Notes: a model not told the origin generated them from the sequence alone. DNA of 64,000 bases from Xenorhabdus ehlersii (GCF_003610465.1 NZ_RAQI01000001.1:1208291-1272290); one strand, 5' to 3'; counted from the stretch's first letter, positions 19,645 through 29,644 are shown. A program made the numbers and translations.

Positions 19645-20712
19645 TTATTTATGGGCAATGATGATGCCATGTGGCGTCCAGCCTGGAATGCGGATGCGTT
19701 GTGGATCTTTGAATCCGGCTTCATTCAGGCAGTGTTCATATTGTTCCCAAGAATAAATCATCCCTCCTTCAGCGGGCAGACAGGCGAAGTAAACGCTGTC
19801 TAGCGCAGCAACAACAGGGCCATCTCCTTCATCGTTTGACATTGAGTTGAAAATCACAACCCGTCCCCCTTTTGGCAGGGCATCATAGGCTTTGCGCAAC
19901 ATGCGTATGTTTTCTTCCAGTGTCCAAATAACCAGTTGATGGGCGAAAAGGATGCAATCGTAGCCTGTTGGGAAAGGATCATGCAGGATATCCAACGCCT
20001 TGGCTTCAACTCTGTCTCCAAGCCCTGCTGCTGCAATTTTGGATTTGGGAACTGCCAACGCTGATTCTATATCGAGCAAGGTCACATGCAGGTGAGGATT
20101 GGCCTGTGCCAGGGCAAGAGCATTGACTGCATCGCCACCACCTGCGTCCAGCAGACGATGTGTGTTGGACAGGTCAAGGTGTTTAATCAAATCTTTGTTG
20201 GCAAGTTCAGACCAAGAACGCATATATTTATAGAAAACTTTTTCAAGTTCAGGATGTTGGTGCATACGGTGGTAAAGGTCACGACCTGTGCCTGGAAAAC
20301 GCCGTAAACCGACATTGTTATTTGCCCGCAGAGATTCGGTAAAGTCGAGCTGGCTCTCATAGACAATATACTGCTCAAATGCCACAGTATCTTTAAAGCG
20401 TTGCCAATCAGCCGTGCTCATGAGTTCTTCCAGGACCTCAGCATTTCTGTAAATTCCGTTGTCTTTTGTCAACATACCCAATGAGGTGACACCTAATAGC
20501 AAGATATCTGTTGCTCGCTCTTCCAAACCCAACGCTGTTCTGATTTTTTCCTTCGTAGGTTCATGAAGGTCTGTGATCGTTTCAAACAAATTAAGCTCAC
20601 AAGCTGCTCTAAGATATTGGAATGCCGCATGACTAAATAGGAGATAACTGAGTCCCGCCATATCAAGTTGAGCAGGCTTTGTATAGTCAACTGAGCGATG
20701 GGTAGATGTCAT
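19645..20712 (-). CDS. sacF: SacF-like SAM-dependent methyltransferase (probable tyrosine C-methyltransferase)
   Basis: 355 residues, identical to the SacF length I recall. It has an N-terminal helical/dimerisation domain, the SAM loop RLLDAGGGDAVNALALAQ and an acidic LLDIESAL at the end of strand 2. By gene order it corresponds to SacF/SfmM2, which C-methylates tyrosine at ring position 3 to give the 3-methyltyrosine used by the SacD/SfmD hydroxylase. This role is inferred. The ribosome site AAGGAA precedes the ATG at 20712. Confidence 0.8.
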   Translation of the reverse strand: MTSTHRSVDYTKPAQLDMAGLSYLLFSHAAFQYLRAACELNLFETITDLHEPTKEKIRTALGLEERATDILLLGVTSLGMLTKDNGIYRNAEVLEELMSTADWQRFKDTVAFEQYIVYESQLDFTESLRANNNVGLRRFPGTGRDLYHRMHQHPELEKVFYKYMRSWSELANKDLIKHLDLSNTHRLLDAGGGDAVNALALAQANPHLHVTLLDIESALAVPKSKIAAAGLGDRVEAKALDILHDPFPTGYDCILFAHQLVIWTLEENIRMLRKAYDALPKGGRVVIFNSMSNDEGDGPVVAALDSVYFACLPAEGGMIYSWEQYEHCLNEAGFKDPQRIRIPGWTPHGIIIAHK

Positions 20713-20791
20713 ATCTTAATTCCTTAATAATAATATTGTTATAGGTTAATGGTTGGGTCGGCATATAACGTTTTTACTACTGTTTTTACTA

Positions 20792-20992
20792 TTACTGTGT
20801 CGAGCCATAAGCCGTAGGCTCTGTCCATACGAGGTCGATGTATTTCAGACAGTCACTACGTGATCCTTCAAACCCTTCTTTAGACCATCCAGACGGGAGT
20901 TCCCGCCCACTTGGCCAGATTGAATATTGTTTGTTGGCGTTAGTAACGACAAGGCACAACACGGAGTCATTTTCACCAAGAAAAGTTGCCAT
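20792..20992 (-). CDS. sacE: MbtH-like protein SacE
   Basis: 66 residues from the ATG at 20992, which has a perfect AAGGAG site; the open frame runs 16 codons further upstream. MbtH signatures are present: SIWPSGRELPSGW and YIDLVWTEP. MbtH proteins bind NRPS adenylation domains and are needed for their solubility or activity. The position between sacD and sacF is the same as sacE in the Pseudomonas cluster. Confidence 0.9.
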   Translation of the reverse strand: MATFLGENDSVLCLVVTNANKQYSIWPSGRELPSGWSKEGFEGSRSDCLKYIDLVWTEPTAYGSTQ

Positions 20993-21023
20993 ATTGGTCT
21001 CCTTAATAAATGGCATGCTGGGA

Positions 21024-22082
21024 TTATTTTTTGTGTTCATCTGGGGTCAGGGAGCTTGTATCCAGGGATCTCATCCGAGTTTTTTTAAGCCCTTCCAGAA
21101 TTTGGCCGGCAGGGGTAGCCGCTTTTTTTCTGGCGAGTAGGCTACTGCTGCTTTCCCCCACAAATTTTTCGCAAACGCTACGATGAGCGGTGTAAACTTC
21201 AGTCAGCACCGAGCGCATGCGCTCAACAGTTTTGGGATGTGTTTGTTCAATAAAACTCCAGATTGGTGTCGACTGGCGCATCAGGCGAACCAATACTTCG
21301 TGATCACGCCAATTAATGCCGCTCATTTTGGGAGGTGCTATGGGCGGCATTAATGTCGGCCGGATTTCGCTTAGATATTGTTCTTGATTGAGATCGGTAG
21401 CGAACTCAAGCGTGATCCGAGAGATATCCATCAATTGAATAATTCGGTTGGCTTGTGCATGAGCAAGTTCTATATCGTTATTCTGGGCGGCCCTTGTCAT
21501 CAGGTTGAGGGACAGGCTCATTCCCTGGCAGAGCACCATAAACAGCAGGTGTCCTCTTACCCAGCGTCTAAAGGGCATGTTTGGATCTTCTTGCCGAGCA
21601 GGGAGGGCCAATGAATAGTTCCTGGTTTGCGGCATACTGCGTGGCTCGATAATCGTATGCAAAATAGCATCGACGGTAGAGATGACCTGATTCCACTCGT
21701 CTTGGCTCAAGTTGGTGCCCCAACGCTCGACTAATTCACAGACCTGCACGGTGGCTTCCAGTGTAGCTTTGATTAATAGAGCGGTGCTTTCTCCCCGATG
21801 CCTCTCAATCCAGAACGCTTTATCATTATCTCTGTTTTCCTGACTTTCTCGGGGATCATCCACTACGACGCCATCGGAAACCTGAGGGAGTTGTTGGTGA
21901 ATTTTGTTTAATGTGCTTATGAACGTCGTCAAGCTCCGATAAGCCTGTGCTGCTTCAATTTGTGTTATAACTTGACTTGCCAGCATTTTTGCTGACTGCA
22001 AACCTTGTTCGTCCACGGGTAAGTCTTCAGGTATGCCCAGAATGAAAGGATTGCTTGATATCGGGAAAGATGACTGACTCAT
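21024..22082 (-). CDS. sacD: SacD/SfmD-type haem-dependent 3-methyltyrosine hydroxylase
   Basis: 352 residues (SacD about 350). The C-terminal half has the HxnHxxxC haem-attachment motif described for SfmD: H261 (NWRDHEVL), then H300 and C304 (TAHRSVCEKF). The spacing H-39-H-4-C equals that of SfmD H274/H313/C317 as I recall it. SfmD is a c-type haem enzyme that hydroxylates 3-methyl-L-tyrosine, using peroxide. The product, 3-hydroxy-5-methyltyrosine, is the precursor of the safracin/saframycin core. The start lies one base after the sacC stop, so the genes are coupled. Confidence 0.85.
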   Translation of the reverse strand: MSQSSFPISSNPFILGIPEDLPVDEQGLQSAKMLASQVITQIEAAQAYRSLTTFISTLNKIHQQLPQVSDGVVVDDPRESQENRDNDKAFWIERHRGESTALLIKATLEATVQVCELVERWGTNLSQDEWNQVISTVDAILHTIIEPRSMPQTRNYSLALPARQEDPNMPFRRWVRGHLLFMVLCQGMSLSLNLMTRAAQNNDIELAHAQANRIIQLMDISRITLEFATDLNQEQYLSEIRPTLMPPIAPPKMSGINWRDHEVLVRLMRQSTPIWSFIEQTHPKTVERMRSVLTEVYTAHRSVCEKFVGESSSSLLARKKAATPAGQILEGLKKTRMRSLDTSSLTPDEHKK

Positions 22083-22083
22083 G

Positions 22084-25000
22084 TTATTTCTGTTCCTGTG
22101 TCTGGTGTTGTAGAGTTTCTGGTGCTATCAGGAAATCGGTCTCAATCAGATAATTCAGGATCTTGTGGGCATATCCTTTCATGGTAATTGGACGGGGGAT
22201 GTCTGAGGATGCCAGTAACTCAAACGTCTGCTGTCCTTCTAATTCTGGGTTCACTTCATGCCTATAAGCCGGATCAAGTGCCCGATGTGGTTTGGGATCG
22301 GCATCTTTGATCAGGGGGATCAATGGGTAAAGGTGATGACCGGGTGGAACGGCTAAAGCGCGTTTTCTACCTTCCTCAAAAGGCACTATCTTGAATTTAT
22401 AGCCGAAGTCCTGGATCCAATCGCAGAATTGGCGAATGGAGACGGGGTCTGGGTTAAAGAGATGGAAGAATTTACCCCGACTCTGTGGTTGCTGTGAAAT
22501 ATGCACAATGGCGGCAGCAACATAATCTACCGGTACGATATCAAAAATACGTGGATAATCCGGCACGATGCCCATTGGCAAAAAGCCGCGTAGTGCAACC
22601 AATAAATAGTCGATACTCTGAGATGCACCTGTTTCTGTATGTCCCAGAATCAATCCAGGACGGAAAATACTTACGGGAATACCTCGCTGGCGAGCGAGAT
22701 TGGCGACCCCTTCGGCTACCCACTTACTGCCCGTATAGCCAGCCGGAACGCCAACGGCGGACTTCAATGGGTTGTCATTTTCCAGGAATGGTCGTGGCAT
22801 GTGTGTCGCCAGCAGAGTATCCACAGTAGAAACGTAGTGGACGTTTTTTAATCTGGCTGTACAGGCGAGTTCGAAGACTGTTTGAGTACCACCTACGTTG
22901 GTGGCTTTTAGTGCACTGTAGGGATAAACAAAGTTGACCAAAGCACCATTGTGGTAGATCACATCTACATGGTTGGCTAGTGATTGCCATTGATTATCGG
23001 ATAGGCCGAAGTGGGGAAGCGCCAGATCACCGACCCAAAAATCGACCCGCTGCAGTTCGGTTTCAATTTCAATGCGATATTTTTTCAGGCCTTCAATAAC
23101 CCGTTCTTTGGCATGTTCACTGTCTTTAGCACGACACAGGCAGATTATTTTGCTGGATGTCCGTTTCAGGAGTTGTTCGATCAGATATAACCCCAAATAA
23201 CCTGTTGCTCCGGTAAGGAAGACTAATTCAGGCTGATACCAATTGGCATGTGGCAGTCCCAGAGATTGTATGTTGTCATCCAGCCAGATATCGCCTTCCA
23301 GGGTTTGTGCATGCTGACGGGCAAGGAGGGAAGACAAACCTTCGCGCCGATAAATTTCTATGGCTTCTGCCACCGCAGCGGGCGTAGGAACCCGGAAAAA
23401 TTCATGTAATGGGATCTGAACTTGGTGCAGTGTGGCCAGTTTACCCGCCAATCGGGTTAAGAGAATGGATGTACCACCTTGAACAAAGAAATCGGTATCA
23501 GGTGTGACTTCTGACAAGCCTAGTACCTGAGCAAAATCTTGCATGACGGATTCTTCCAGTTTTGACAGGGGATCACGTCCCTTGAGTGTGGTAGTCTCCG
23601 TTTTAGTTGGTGTTGCCAATTCAGCTAGTTTTAACAGATCCACTTTTCCGGTGGTGGTTTTGGGTAACTTATCCATCAGCAGGAATTGTGCTGGTACTAA
23701 ATAAGTCGGTAAATGTTGGAATAATTGCGAGAGGATCTTGTTAGCATCCCATTCTGTTTTTTGGTCTGTTGCTGCAATCAGTCTTGCTTGTTCTGTTCCT
23801 GCATCAATCGCAAAAACGATCACTTCACTGATATCCAAAACCTGACGTATTACATGGGCAACTTCGTTAAGTTCAATGCGATGCCCGCGGATTTTTACTT
23901 GATGATCACGCCGTCCCAGATAACTGATCGCGCCATTAGACAAACGACGCCCTATATCTCCAGTGGCATATAGACGCCCTGTACCGAAAGGATTGGGCAG
24001 GAAACGCAGGGCGGTTTCCATCGGTTTACTCCGATAACCGCGAGCCAGACTTTTGCCGGTAATCATGATCTCGCCAGGAACACCACAGGGGACGAGATTA
24101 AGATCAGGATCAACGACAAAGGCATCAACATTGTTCAGGGGATAACCGATGGGAATAGGGTCGTAAATATCATTCGGAACAGCATAAGCCAGTGCATCAA
24201 TAGTTGTTTCTGTTGGCCCATACAGGTTAATGACCTTGGCCTGCCAAACGGTGTGGAACCTCTGTACCAAATCTGAATTCAGTGCTTCACCGCCGCTGAG
24301 TACAAGCCGGATGGAATGACAACTTTCTGCCTGGGGATGATCGACCAAGGCTCCTAGCAAGCTGGGTACACCTCCCAATATACTGATTTGATGTTGTTTA
24401 ATCAGGTTGATCAGGATGTTTGAATCTTCCATTGCTGCCGTATCTGCCAGCACAATGGTGGCGCTGCTGGTGAGAGGCCAGAATAGTGCCCAGATACTGG
24501 GATCAAAACTGAATGAATGATTATGTAGGACGTTATCTTGCGGATGCAGAGGCCAAGTTTGTTGACGCCATATTAAGTTATTGACCACTTGCTGATGTTC
24601 AACGAGTACCCCTTTGGGTTGTCCGGTGCTGCCAGAGGTGTAAATAATGTAAGCGGCATCTTTGTCTGACAAGTTTTCAGGGGCTTGCCAGCTAATTGAA
24701 GTATCAAGGTCTTCCATGCAAAGTATAGGCACTTTGGGCCAGTCACTGGTGATCTGCCCTTGTGAAGTGACGACCAATGAGCTACCGCTGTTTTCCAATA
24801 AAAAGCGGATTCGGTCACTGGGCAGGCGTGGATCAAGGGGCAGGAATGCGTGACCTGAACGTAATATACCTAATACTGTAGTAACGAAATCAACCGTTCT
24901 GGGCAGGCATACGGCAATAATTAGTTTTGATTGTGCAACGTGTGATTGAATATTCGCAGCCACAGATTCAGAGCGATTCCATAATTCTGCATAACTCAAC

Positions 25001-26418
25001 TGTTGAGTATCATCCACGATAGCGATGTTGTCCGGCGCTGATTTTACCGTCTCAGCAACCAAATCAGAGAGTGTTGCATTCAAGGCTGGTGTTCTGCTGC
25101 CCTGTGAAACTGCCAAGATATTTTCCCGCGTTTTGTCTGATATCAACAATGCAGTTTCAAGACACTGATCAGGGGGAGCAAATAGCAGTGTTGTTAACGC
25201 TTCTTCCAGTGTATCGACCAATTTCTTGGTCAAAACGTTGCAGTCATAGTCCATTACCAGCGTCATCTCTTGTTCTCTCTCATAGCAGGTGATGTAGAGA
25301 TCAAGGTCATTGGATGAGAACAGTGGCGAGCATTCCACCAGCTCGATCTTACGGTTTAAATCGGGATATTGCCTGGTTTCGACATATCTCAAGCCAGTTT
25401 GGAAGTAAGGTGTTCGGCTCAGATCCCTTTTGGGTGGGCAGATTTCCAACAAACTGGAAAATGACACTTTGTTTTCCGCGGCCAACTGTTCAGCGACCTG
25501 TTGGCTGATATCCCCCAGTGTACCGTTTTCGGCCAAATCAACCCGAATGGGCAGGAATGTTTGCAATGGCCCGATAACAGCAGAAAGAGAAGGATCGCGA
25601 ACCTTAACGCCACAAACGGCAGCATGGGAACCTTGCCAGCGCATCAACACGGCGAGCCAGCAAGAGATAAAATGTTCTGGGCTTTTTGTCTGCCATGCTT
25701 TGCTGAGTTGTATTTTGTGGATTTTACGTTGTGTCAGTTTGATCTCTGGTCGAGGAAATTCAATCGGGATTTCGGTTGCGGCTGGAGCTTGCAGTTTTTG
25801 TCCCCATTGATAAATTGTGCTTCTGACTGCTTCATCGTCTAAGCGAACTTGTTCTGCCTGAAATGCAGCCGTCAAATCACCAGCCGATAACGAAGGCAAA
25901 TCACTTGCTGGTAAAAATATCAATTCTGCAATAAGTCTTAGTGAGACTTCATCCAGAGAGATGGGGTGACCAGCCAAAACAACATCATATTTTTCTTCAG
26001 AGAATTTGTTGATGAAAATGCGCAGTAATGGGCCTTCACTGACATCAATAGGTTGCTGAAGTTGTTTGATGATAAGCTCAGATTCAAACTCAGAGGGGGT
26101 TGCATTGAAAAATTCAAATTGTACCTGTCCTGTCGGCATTAATAGCCTGACGGGTTGACCTGCCACTTCAATGAACAGGCTACGCAGGGTTTCAGCCTTG
26201 GTCACTAACTGACTGAGAGTAATTTGCACTGTTGCAATATCTACATGCCCGTTTACCTGAACGCGAGCAGTAATGGGCATCATGTTGGCATCAGATAAAT
26301 GAGTCAGTAACCAGATCCTTTTTTGTTCTGTGGAAAGTGGATGTGCACTGAGTGCTCTCTGAGCCAGTGGGTGTGAACGCAGTTCATCTTCGAAAGCGAC
26401 CATGTGTTTAGTTTGCAC
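22084..26418 (-). CDS. sacC: SacC-like NRPS: C (Pictet-Spengler type)-A-T-reductase
   Basis: 1444 residues (SacC 1432). Order: condensation-family domain (residues about 15-430), adenylation (about 450-900; A3 core YTSGSTGQPKG near 593), thiolation (FVQGGTSILL near 981) and a C-terminal thioester reductase with NAD(P)H loop FLTGATGYLGLYL near 1070. The usual HHxxxDG reads GHPISLDE, fitting the SfmC-type domain that performs Pictet-Spengler cyclisation rather than peptide bond formation. The specificity residues read by eye are D-P-W-G-L-G-L-I-D-K, as expected for a substituted-tyrosine module. The reductase releases peptidyl aldehydes and allows the iterative cyclisations. The start is GTG at 26418 with AGGAG nine bases upstream. 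Confidence 0.9.
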   Translation of the reverse strand: MQTKHMVAFEDELRSHPLAQRALSAHPLSTEQKRIWLLTHLSDANMMPITARVQVNGHVDIATVQITLSQLVTKAETLRSLFIEVAGQPVRLLMPTGQVQFEFFNATPSEFESELIIKQLQQPIDVSEGPLLRIFINKFSEEKYDVVLAGHPISLDEVSLRLIAELIFLPASDLPSLSAGDLTAAFQAEQVRLDDEAVRSTIYQWGQKLQAPAATEIPIEFPRPEIKLTQRKIHKIQLSKAWQTKSPEHFISCWLAVLMRWQGSHAAVCGVKVRDPSLSAVIGPLQTFLPIRVDLAENGTLGDISQQVAEQLAAENKVSFSSLLEICPPKRDLSRTPYFQTGLRYVETRQYPDLNRKIELVECSPLFSSNDLDLYITCYEREQEMTLVMDYDCNVLTKKLVDTLEEALTTLLFAPPDQCLETALLISDKTRENILAVSQGSRTPALNATLSDLVAETVKSAPDNIAIVDDTQQLSYAELWNRSESVAANIQSHVAQSKLIIAVCLPRTVDFVTTVLGILRSGHAFLPLDPRLPSDRIRFLLENSGSSLVVTSQGQITSDWPKVPILCMEDLDTSISWQAPENLSDKDAAYIIYTSGSTGQPKGVLVEHQQVVNNLIWRQQTWPLHPQDNVLHNHSFSFDPSIWALFWPLTSSATIVLADTAAMEDSNILINLIKQHQISILGGVPSLLGALVDHPQAESCHSIRLVLSGGEALNSDLVQRFHTVWQAKVINLYGPTETTIDALAYAVPNDIYDPIPIGYPLNNVDAFVVDPDLNLVPCGVPGEIMITGKSLARGYRSKPMETALRFLPNPFGTGRLYATGDIGRRLSNGAISYLGRRDHQVKIRGHRIELNEVAHVIRQVLDISEVIVFAIDAGTEQARLIAATDQKTEWDANKILSQLFQHLPTYLVPAQFLLMDKLPKTTTGKVDLLKLAELATPTKTETTTLKGRDPLSKLEESVMQDFAQVLGLSEVTPDTDFFVQGGTSILLTRLAGKLATLHQVQIPLHEFFRVPTPAAVAEAIEIYRREGLSSLLARQHAQTLEGDIWLDDNIQSLGLPHANWYQPELVFLTGATGYLGLYLIEQLLKRTSSKIICLCRAKDSEHAKERVIEGLKKYRIEIETELQRVDFWVGDLALPHFGLSDNQWQSLANHVDVIYHNGALVNFVYPYSALKATNVGGTQTVFELACTARLKNVHYVSTVDTLLATHMPRPFLENDNPLKSAVGVPAGYTGSKWVAEGVANLARQRGIPVSIFRPGLILGHTETGASQSIDYLLVALRGFLPMGIVPDYPRIFDIVPVDYVAAAIVHISQQPQSRGKFFHLFNPDPVSIRQFCDWIQDFGYKFKIVPFEEGRKRALAVPPGHHLYPLIPLIKDADPKPHRALDPAYRHEVNPELEGQQTFELLASSDIPRPITMKGYAHKILNYLIETDFLIAPETLQHQTQEQK

Positions 26419-26421
26419 GAT

Positions 26422-28341
26422 TTATTTCTCCTGAACCTGAGAAGAGGATGGGTCGTGGGCATGATTGTTGAAGGTATCGTTGGGGGAATTGAGTGCTATC
26501 GTGTTAAATTCCCAGTTCCCCTGGACTCCTTCGGTTTTTATTCCTGTATCGAATTGCATGGATTCCAGTGTTGCTGCGATACGGGCGATTGTTGGGGAAA
26601 TATAAATATCTGCGATAGGTATACGTTCCCCGAACTCCATTTCAATACGTTCCACCATCTGGGCGACTAAAATGGAATGACCGCCAAGTTGGAAAAAATC
26701 ATCGGTGACACCAAAATGGTTTATGCCAAGTAATTGGCTCCAAACAGCATGGATCTTAGCTTCTGCCCCATTTCTTGGAGCTATGCTTTCAACCGTAGTA
26801 CTCATGCGGACGGCATGGGTTTGCAGGTGTTTTTTATCCCGCTTGCCATTGTGTGTCAGGGGAATGTCTGAAATGCGAAAATATTCTGTGGGTATCCATG
26901 CTTTTGGTAGATCTTGTTTCAGGATATTAAGGGCGTGGCTCATCCATGCCTGTTCATCTTCGACATGCGTTGAAAAAATAATGAATGCCTGAAGTCGTGC
27001 AGCACTTTCGTTTCCCTGAGCAGAGAGAGATACAGCAGCATCTTTAACATTAGGGAGTTTCCTGAGTGTGACTTCGATTTCTCCCAGCTCAATGCGATGT
27101 CCGCGTAGCTTGATTTGATCGTCACGCCGACCTGCGTAGAGCAGGGAATTGTCCGGTAACATACGTACCATGTCACCCGTCAAATAGGCTCTTGTTCCTG
27201 TGGTATAAGGATCCGGCAAGAATTTTTGGGCGGTTTCACGCGCATTACCATAATATCCAGCACTGACGCCCAACCCTGAAATCATCAGTTCACCTAAAAA
27301 TCCTTTCGGAACAGGCTGGAGATGTTTATCCACGACCATCACTTGCGTACCCGCGATCGGTGCACCCAAGCGAATTACACAACGTTGATTCATTCGGGGT
27401 TGTATTTGGTATGCCGTTGACCAGATTGTTGTTTCTGTTGGCCCGTACAGATTCCACAATGTCATGCCAGGTTGACACAAGCGATCCGCTAAATCCTGGG
27501 GCAATTGCTCTCCGCCGCACAGCATAGTCAAGTTTTCCCGTGGCGACCAACCCGTCATTAAGGCGAGCGACCATGTGATAGGTGTTGCTTGAGCCAGTGT
27601 TATTTCATGGTTATTCAGGCATTCAATTAACTTGCTGCCATCCCGTTGTGCTGTGGTAGGGGCAATGTAGACACTTCCGCCGTGTACCAGTGTTAACAAG
27701 AGTTCCAGCAGAGAGATATCGAAAGAGAACGTGGTCAGAGCCAACATCCGATCGTTAGGACGGATATTCAGCAGATGACCAAATGCACTTAATGTGGAGA
27801 CAAGATTATTCTGACGAACCAGGACGGCTTTGGGTTGTCCGGTCGAACCAGAGGTAAACATAATATAGCCTGCGGCTGTGCCGACATGGAGTGCAGGATT
27901 CTCGGTATGTTGCGGAGAATGACACCACAGTGATGCCATCTGGATAGGCGGCCATTGCCTGAAAGAATCAGGCACTGTTTCATCTGCTATCAGAGTCACA
28001 TTGCTTAATCTTGATAGCATGTCTTGCAACCGGGATTCCGGCATAGTCACATCAAGGGGAATATAGATCGCATCCAGTTGCCAGATAGCTAACATGGTGA
28101 CTACCCAGGCGACTCCGCGTTTACCCATAATGGCAACATGAGAGCCAGCAACAATGCCGTGTGTGTTCAATATGCCAGCTGCATGCATAATCTGCTGATT
28201 GAGTTCATGGAACGTTAGCTGGATATGCTCGTCACACAGAGCAAGCGCCTCAGGCTGTTTTTTTTGCCAAGGTTGATAATTGGGTAGGAATACTTTGGAA
28301 TTCAGGCTCAATAGGGTTAGATACAGCACGGGAATCCCCAT
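26422..28341 (-). CDS. sacB: SacB C-terminal part: adenylation-thiolation (separated by frameshift)
   Basis: 639 residues in this frame. The homologous part starts at about 28262 (QPEALALCDEH); the first 26 codons upstream of it are out-of-frame sacB sequence, so the ATG at 28341 is probably not a natural start. Adenylation core motifs are MFTSGSTGQPKA (A3), YGPTETTIWS (A5), LTGDM (A7) and NGKRDKK (A10). The ten specificity residues read by eye are D-I-L-Q-L-G-L-I-W-K, the textbook glycine code. A thiolation domain follows (FFQLGGHSILVAQ). SacB activates glycine in safracin. It is joined to the condensation part if one A is removed from the A8 run at 28258-28265. Confidence 0.85.
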   Translation of the reverse strand: MGIPVLYLTLLSLNSKVFLPNYQPWQKKQPEALALCDEHIQLTFHELNQQIMHAAGILNTHGIVAGSHVAIMGKRGVAWVVTMLAIWQLDAIYIPLDVTMPESRLQDMLSRLSNVTLIADETVPDSFRQWPPIQMASLWCHSPQHTENPALHVGTAAGYIMFTSGSTGQPKAVLVRQNNLVSTLSAFGHLLNIRPNDRMLALTTFSFDISLLELLLTLVHGGSVYIAPTTAQRDGSKLIECLNNHEITLAQATPITWSLALMTGWSPRENLTMLCGGEQLPQDLADRLCQPGMTLWNLYGPTETTIWSTAYQIQPRMNQRCVIRLGAPIAGTQVMVVDKHLQPVPKGFLGELMISGLGVSAGYYGNARETAQKFLPDPYTTGTRAYLTGDMVRMLPDNSLLYAGRRDDQIKLRGHRIELGEIEVTLRKLPNVKDAAVSLSAQGNESAARLQAFIIFSTHVEDEQAWMSHALNILKQDLPKAWIPTEYFRISDIPLTHNGKRDKKHLQTHAVRMSTTVESIAPRNGAEAKIHAVWSQLLGINHFGVTDDFFQLGGHSILVAQMVERIEMEFGERIPIADIYISPTIARIAATLESMQFDTGIKTEGVQGNWEFNTIALNSPNDTFNNHAHDPSSSQVQEK

Positions 28342-29644
28342 GACCCATGTTTAATTCATTAAGCAGCATGGAGGTTGAGTGAGCAAACTGCTTTAGGACA
28401 TGTTCCAACATACTTGAAATCTTAATCGCGGTTGAAGCATCAAGGATGTCGGTGGCATATTCCAGAAAACCTGTTGTATTGCGATCCGGATCTTCAAACA
28501 GGAAAAGGGAAAGATCCAAACGAGAAGCACCGGTATCTACATCGGAAAACGTCAAATGCAGCGAGCCAGCGTCAAAAGAATGCGGCGTATCCTGTTCATA
28601 GCCAAATAAGATCTGGAAGAGTGGAGGAAGACCAGGAGACCGAACATGCTCGATGGTATGCAATATTTCAGGTAGTGGAGTTTCACTGTGATCAATCAGG
28701 TCAGAAAGTGTCTTTTGCACAGACTTTAGATAGTCTGTGACACTTTGTTCTTCATCATATTGGCTGCGAAAAACACAAATATTGGAGAGATAACCAATAA
28801 CATTGCGTAACTCTGGTCTGATTCTGTTTGATGTTGGGATACCGACCAGAATATCATCCTGGTCTGTAATGCGATGCAGGACAATACAGTATGCAGCCAA
28901 AAATATTGCTGCTGCTGATACCCCTATTTGGGTTGCCCCCTGTCGCATGGATTGCCATTCACTATAGGTAAAATTCAGCGGGATACGGGCACCGGTGAAA
29001 GACTGTTTATCATTGCGCTGTGTCATGGGTGCTATTTCTAGCGTAGTCGAAGCCCCTGCTAGCTGTGATCGCCAGTAATCAAGACCCTGATGGGGAGTTT
29101 GTTTATTCCAGGCGGCATAATCGGCAAATTGCAGGGCATCCGCTTCCATAAAATCGTGTCCGGTTTCATAGGCAGTGAAGATTCTTTTCAGCAGCAATTG
29201 CAGCGATATTCCGTCACAAACAATGTGATGGGTGCTGAGGAGTAATTCATAGTGGCTTTGTCCTGTCCTTATCAGTAGTAACCGATAAAGTGGTGCCTGC
29301 TCCAGAGACCATTTCCGTTTGATTTCCATATTGATTAATCGCAATGCCCCTGCCATATCATTGAGATAATCCATTGTATGAATGGGTAGCGTGGCGGACG
29401 GTGAGACGACTTGACTCAGTTTTCCATTGGCATAGGAAAAAGATGTTCTCAATATTTCCTGTGATGACACGACCTGATTTACGGCACGTTGTAGTTTAAG
29501 CACATCAAGCTCACCATCAATGGAAACCCGAACGGCCATGGTATAAGCCAGTTGTGAATCTGGCGCCAGCTCATTAAGGAACCAAAGTTGTTCCTGACTA
29601 TGGGAAGCAGGAAAAATCATCGTTTGGTGTGCATTATTGTTCAT
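28250..29644 (-). CDS. sacB: SacB N-terminal part: condensation domain (frameshifted at A8)
   Basis: 464 residues with a full condensation domain. SHSQEQLWFLNEL is the C1 core and STHHIVCDGISLQ (near residue 140) is an intact HHxxxDG. The reading frame ends at TGA 28250-28252, straight after an eight-A run (minus strand), just where an adenylation domain should begin (TQLSTLAKK...). With seven As the frame would continue as LAKKQPEALAL, a normal A-domain start, giving one protein of 1073 residues, like SacB (1063). The start at 29644 has AGGAG six bases upstream and follows sacA closely. Confidence 0.85.
   Translation of the reverse strand: MNNNAHQTMIFPASHSQEQLWFLNELAPDSQLAYTMAVRVSIDGELDVLKLQRAVNQVVSSQEILRTSFSYANGKLSQVVSPSATLPIHTMDYLNDMAGALRLINMEIKRKWSLEQAPLYRLLLIRTGQSHYELLLSTHHIVCDGISLQLLLKRIFTAYETGHDFMEADALQFADYAAWNKQTPHQGLDYWRSQLAGASTTLEIAPMTQRNDKQSFTGARIPLNFTYSEWQSMRQGATQIGVSAAAIFLAAYCIVLHRITDQDDILVGIPTSNRIRPELRNVIGYLSNICVFRSQYDEEQSVTDYLKSVQKTLSDLIDHSETPLPEILHTIEHVRSPGLPPLFQILFGYEQDTPHSFDAGSLHLTFSDVDTGASRLDLSLFLFEDPDRNTTGFLEYATDILDASTAIKISSMLEHVLKQFAHSTSMLLNELNMGHGDSRAVSNPIEPEFQSIPTQLSTLAKKTA

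Noticed and set aside
28263-28341. Natural start of an independent A-T protein at ATG 28341
   Set aside because: The first 26 codons read sacB condensation-linker DNA in the wrong frame; similarity begins only after the A8 run, and no good ribosome site precedes it.
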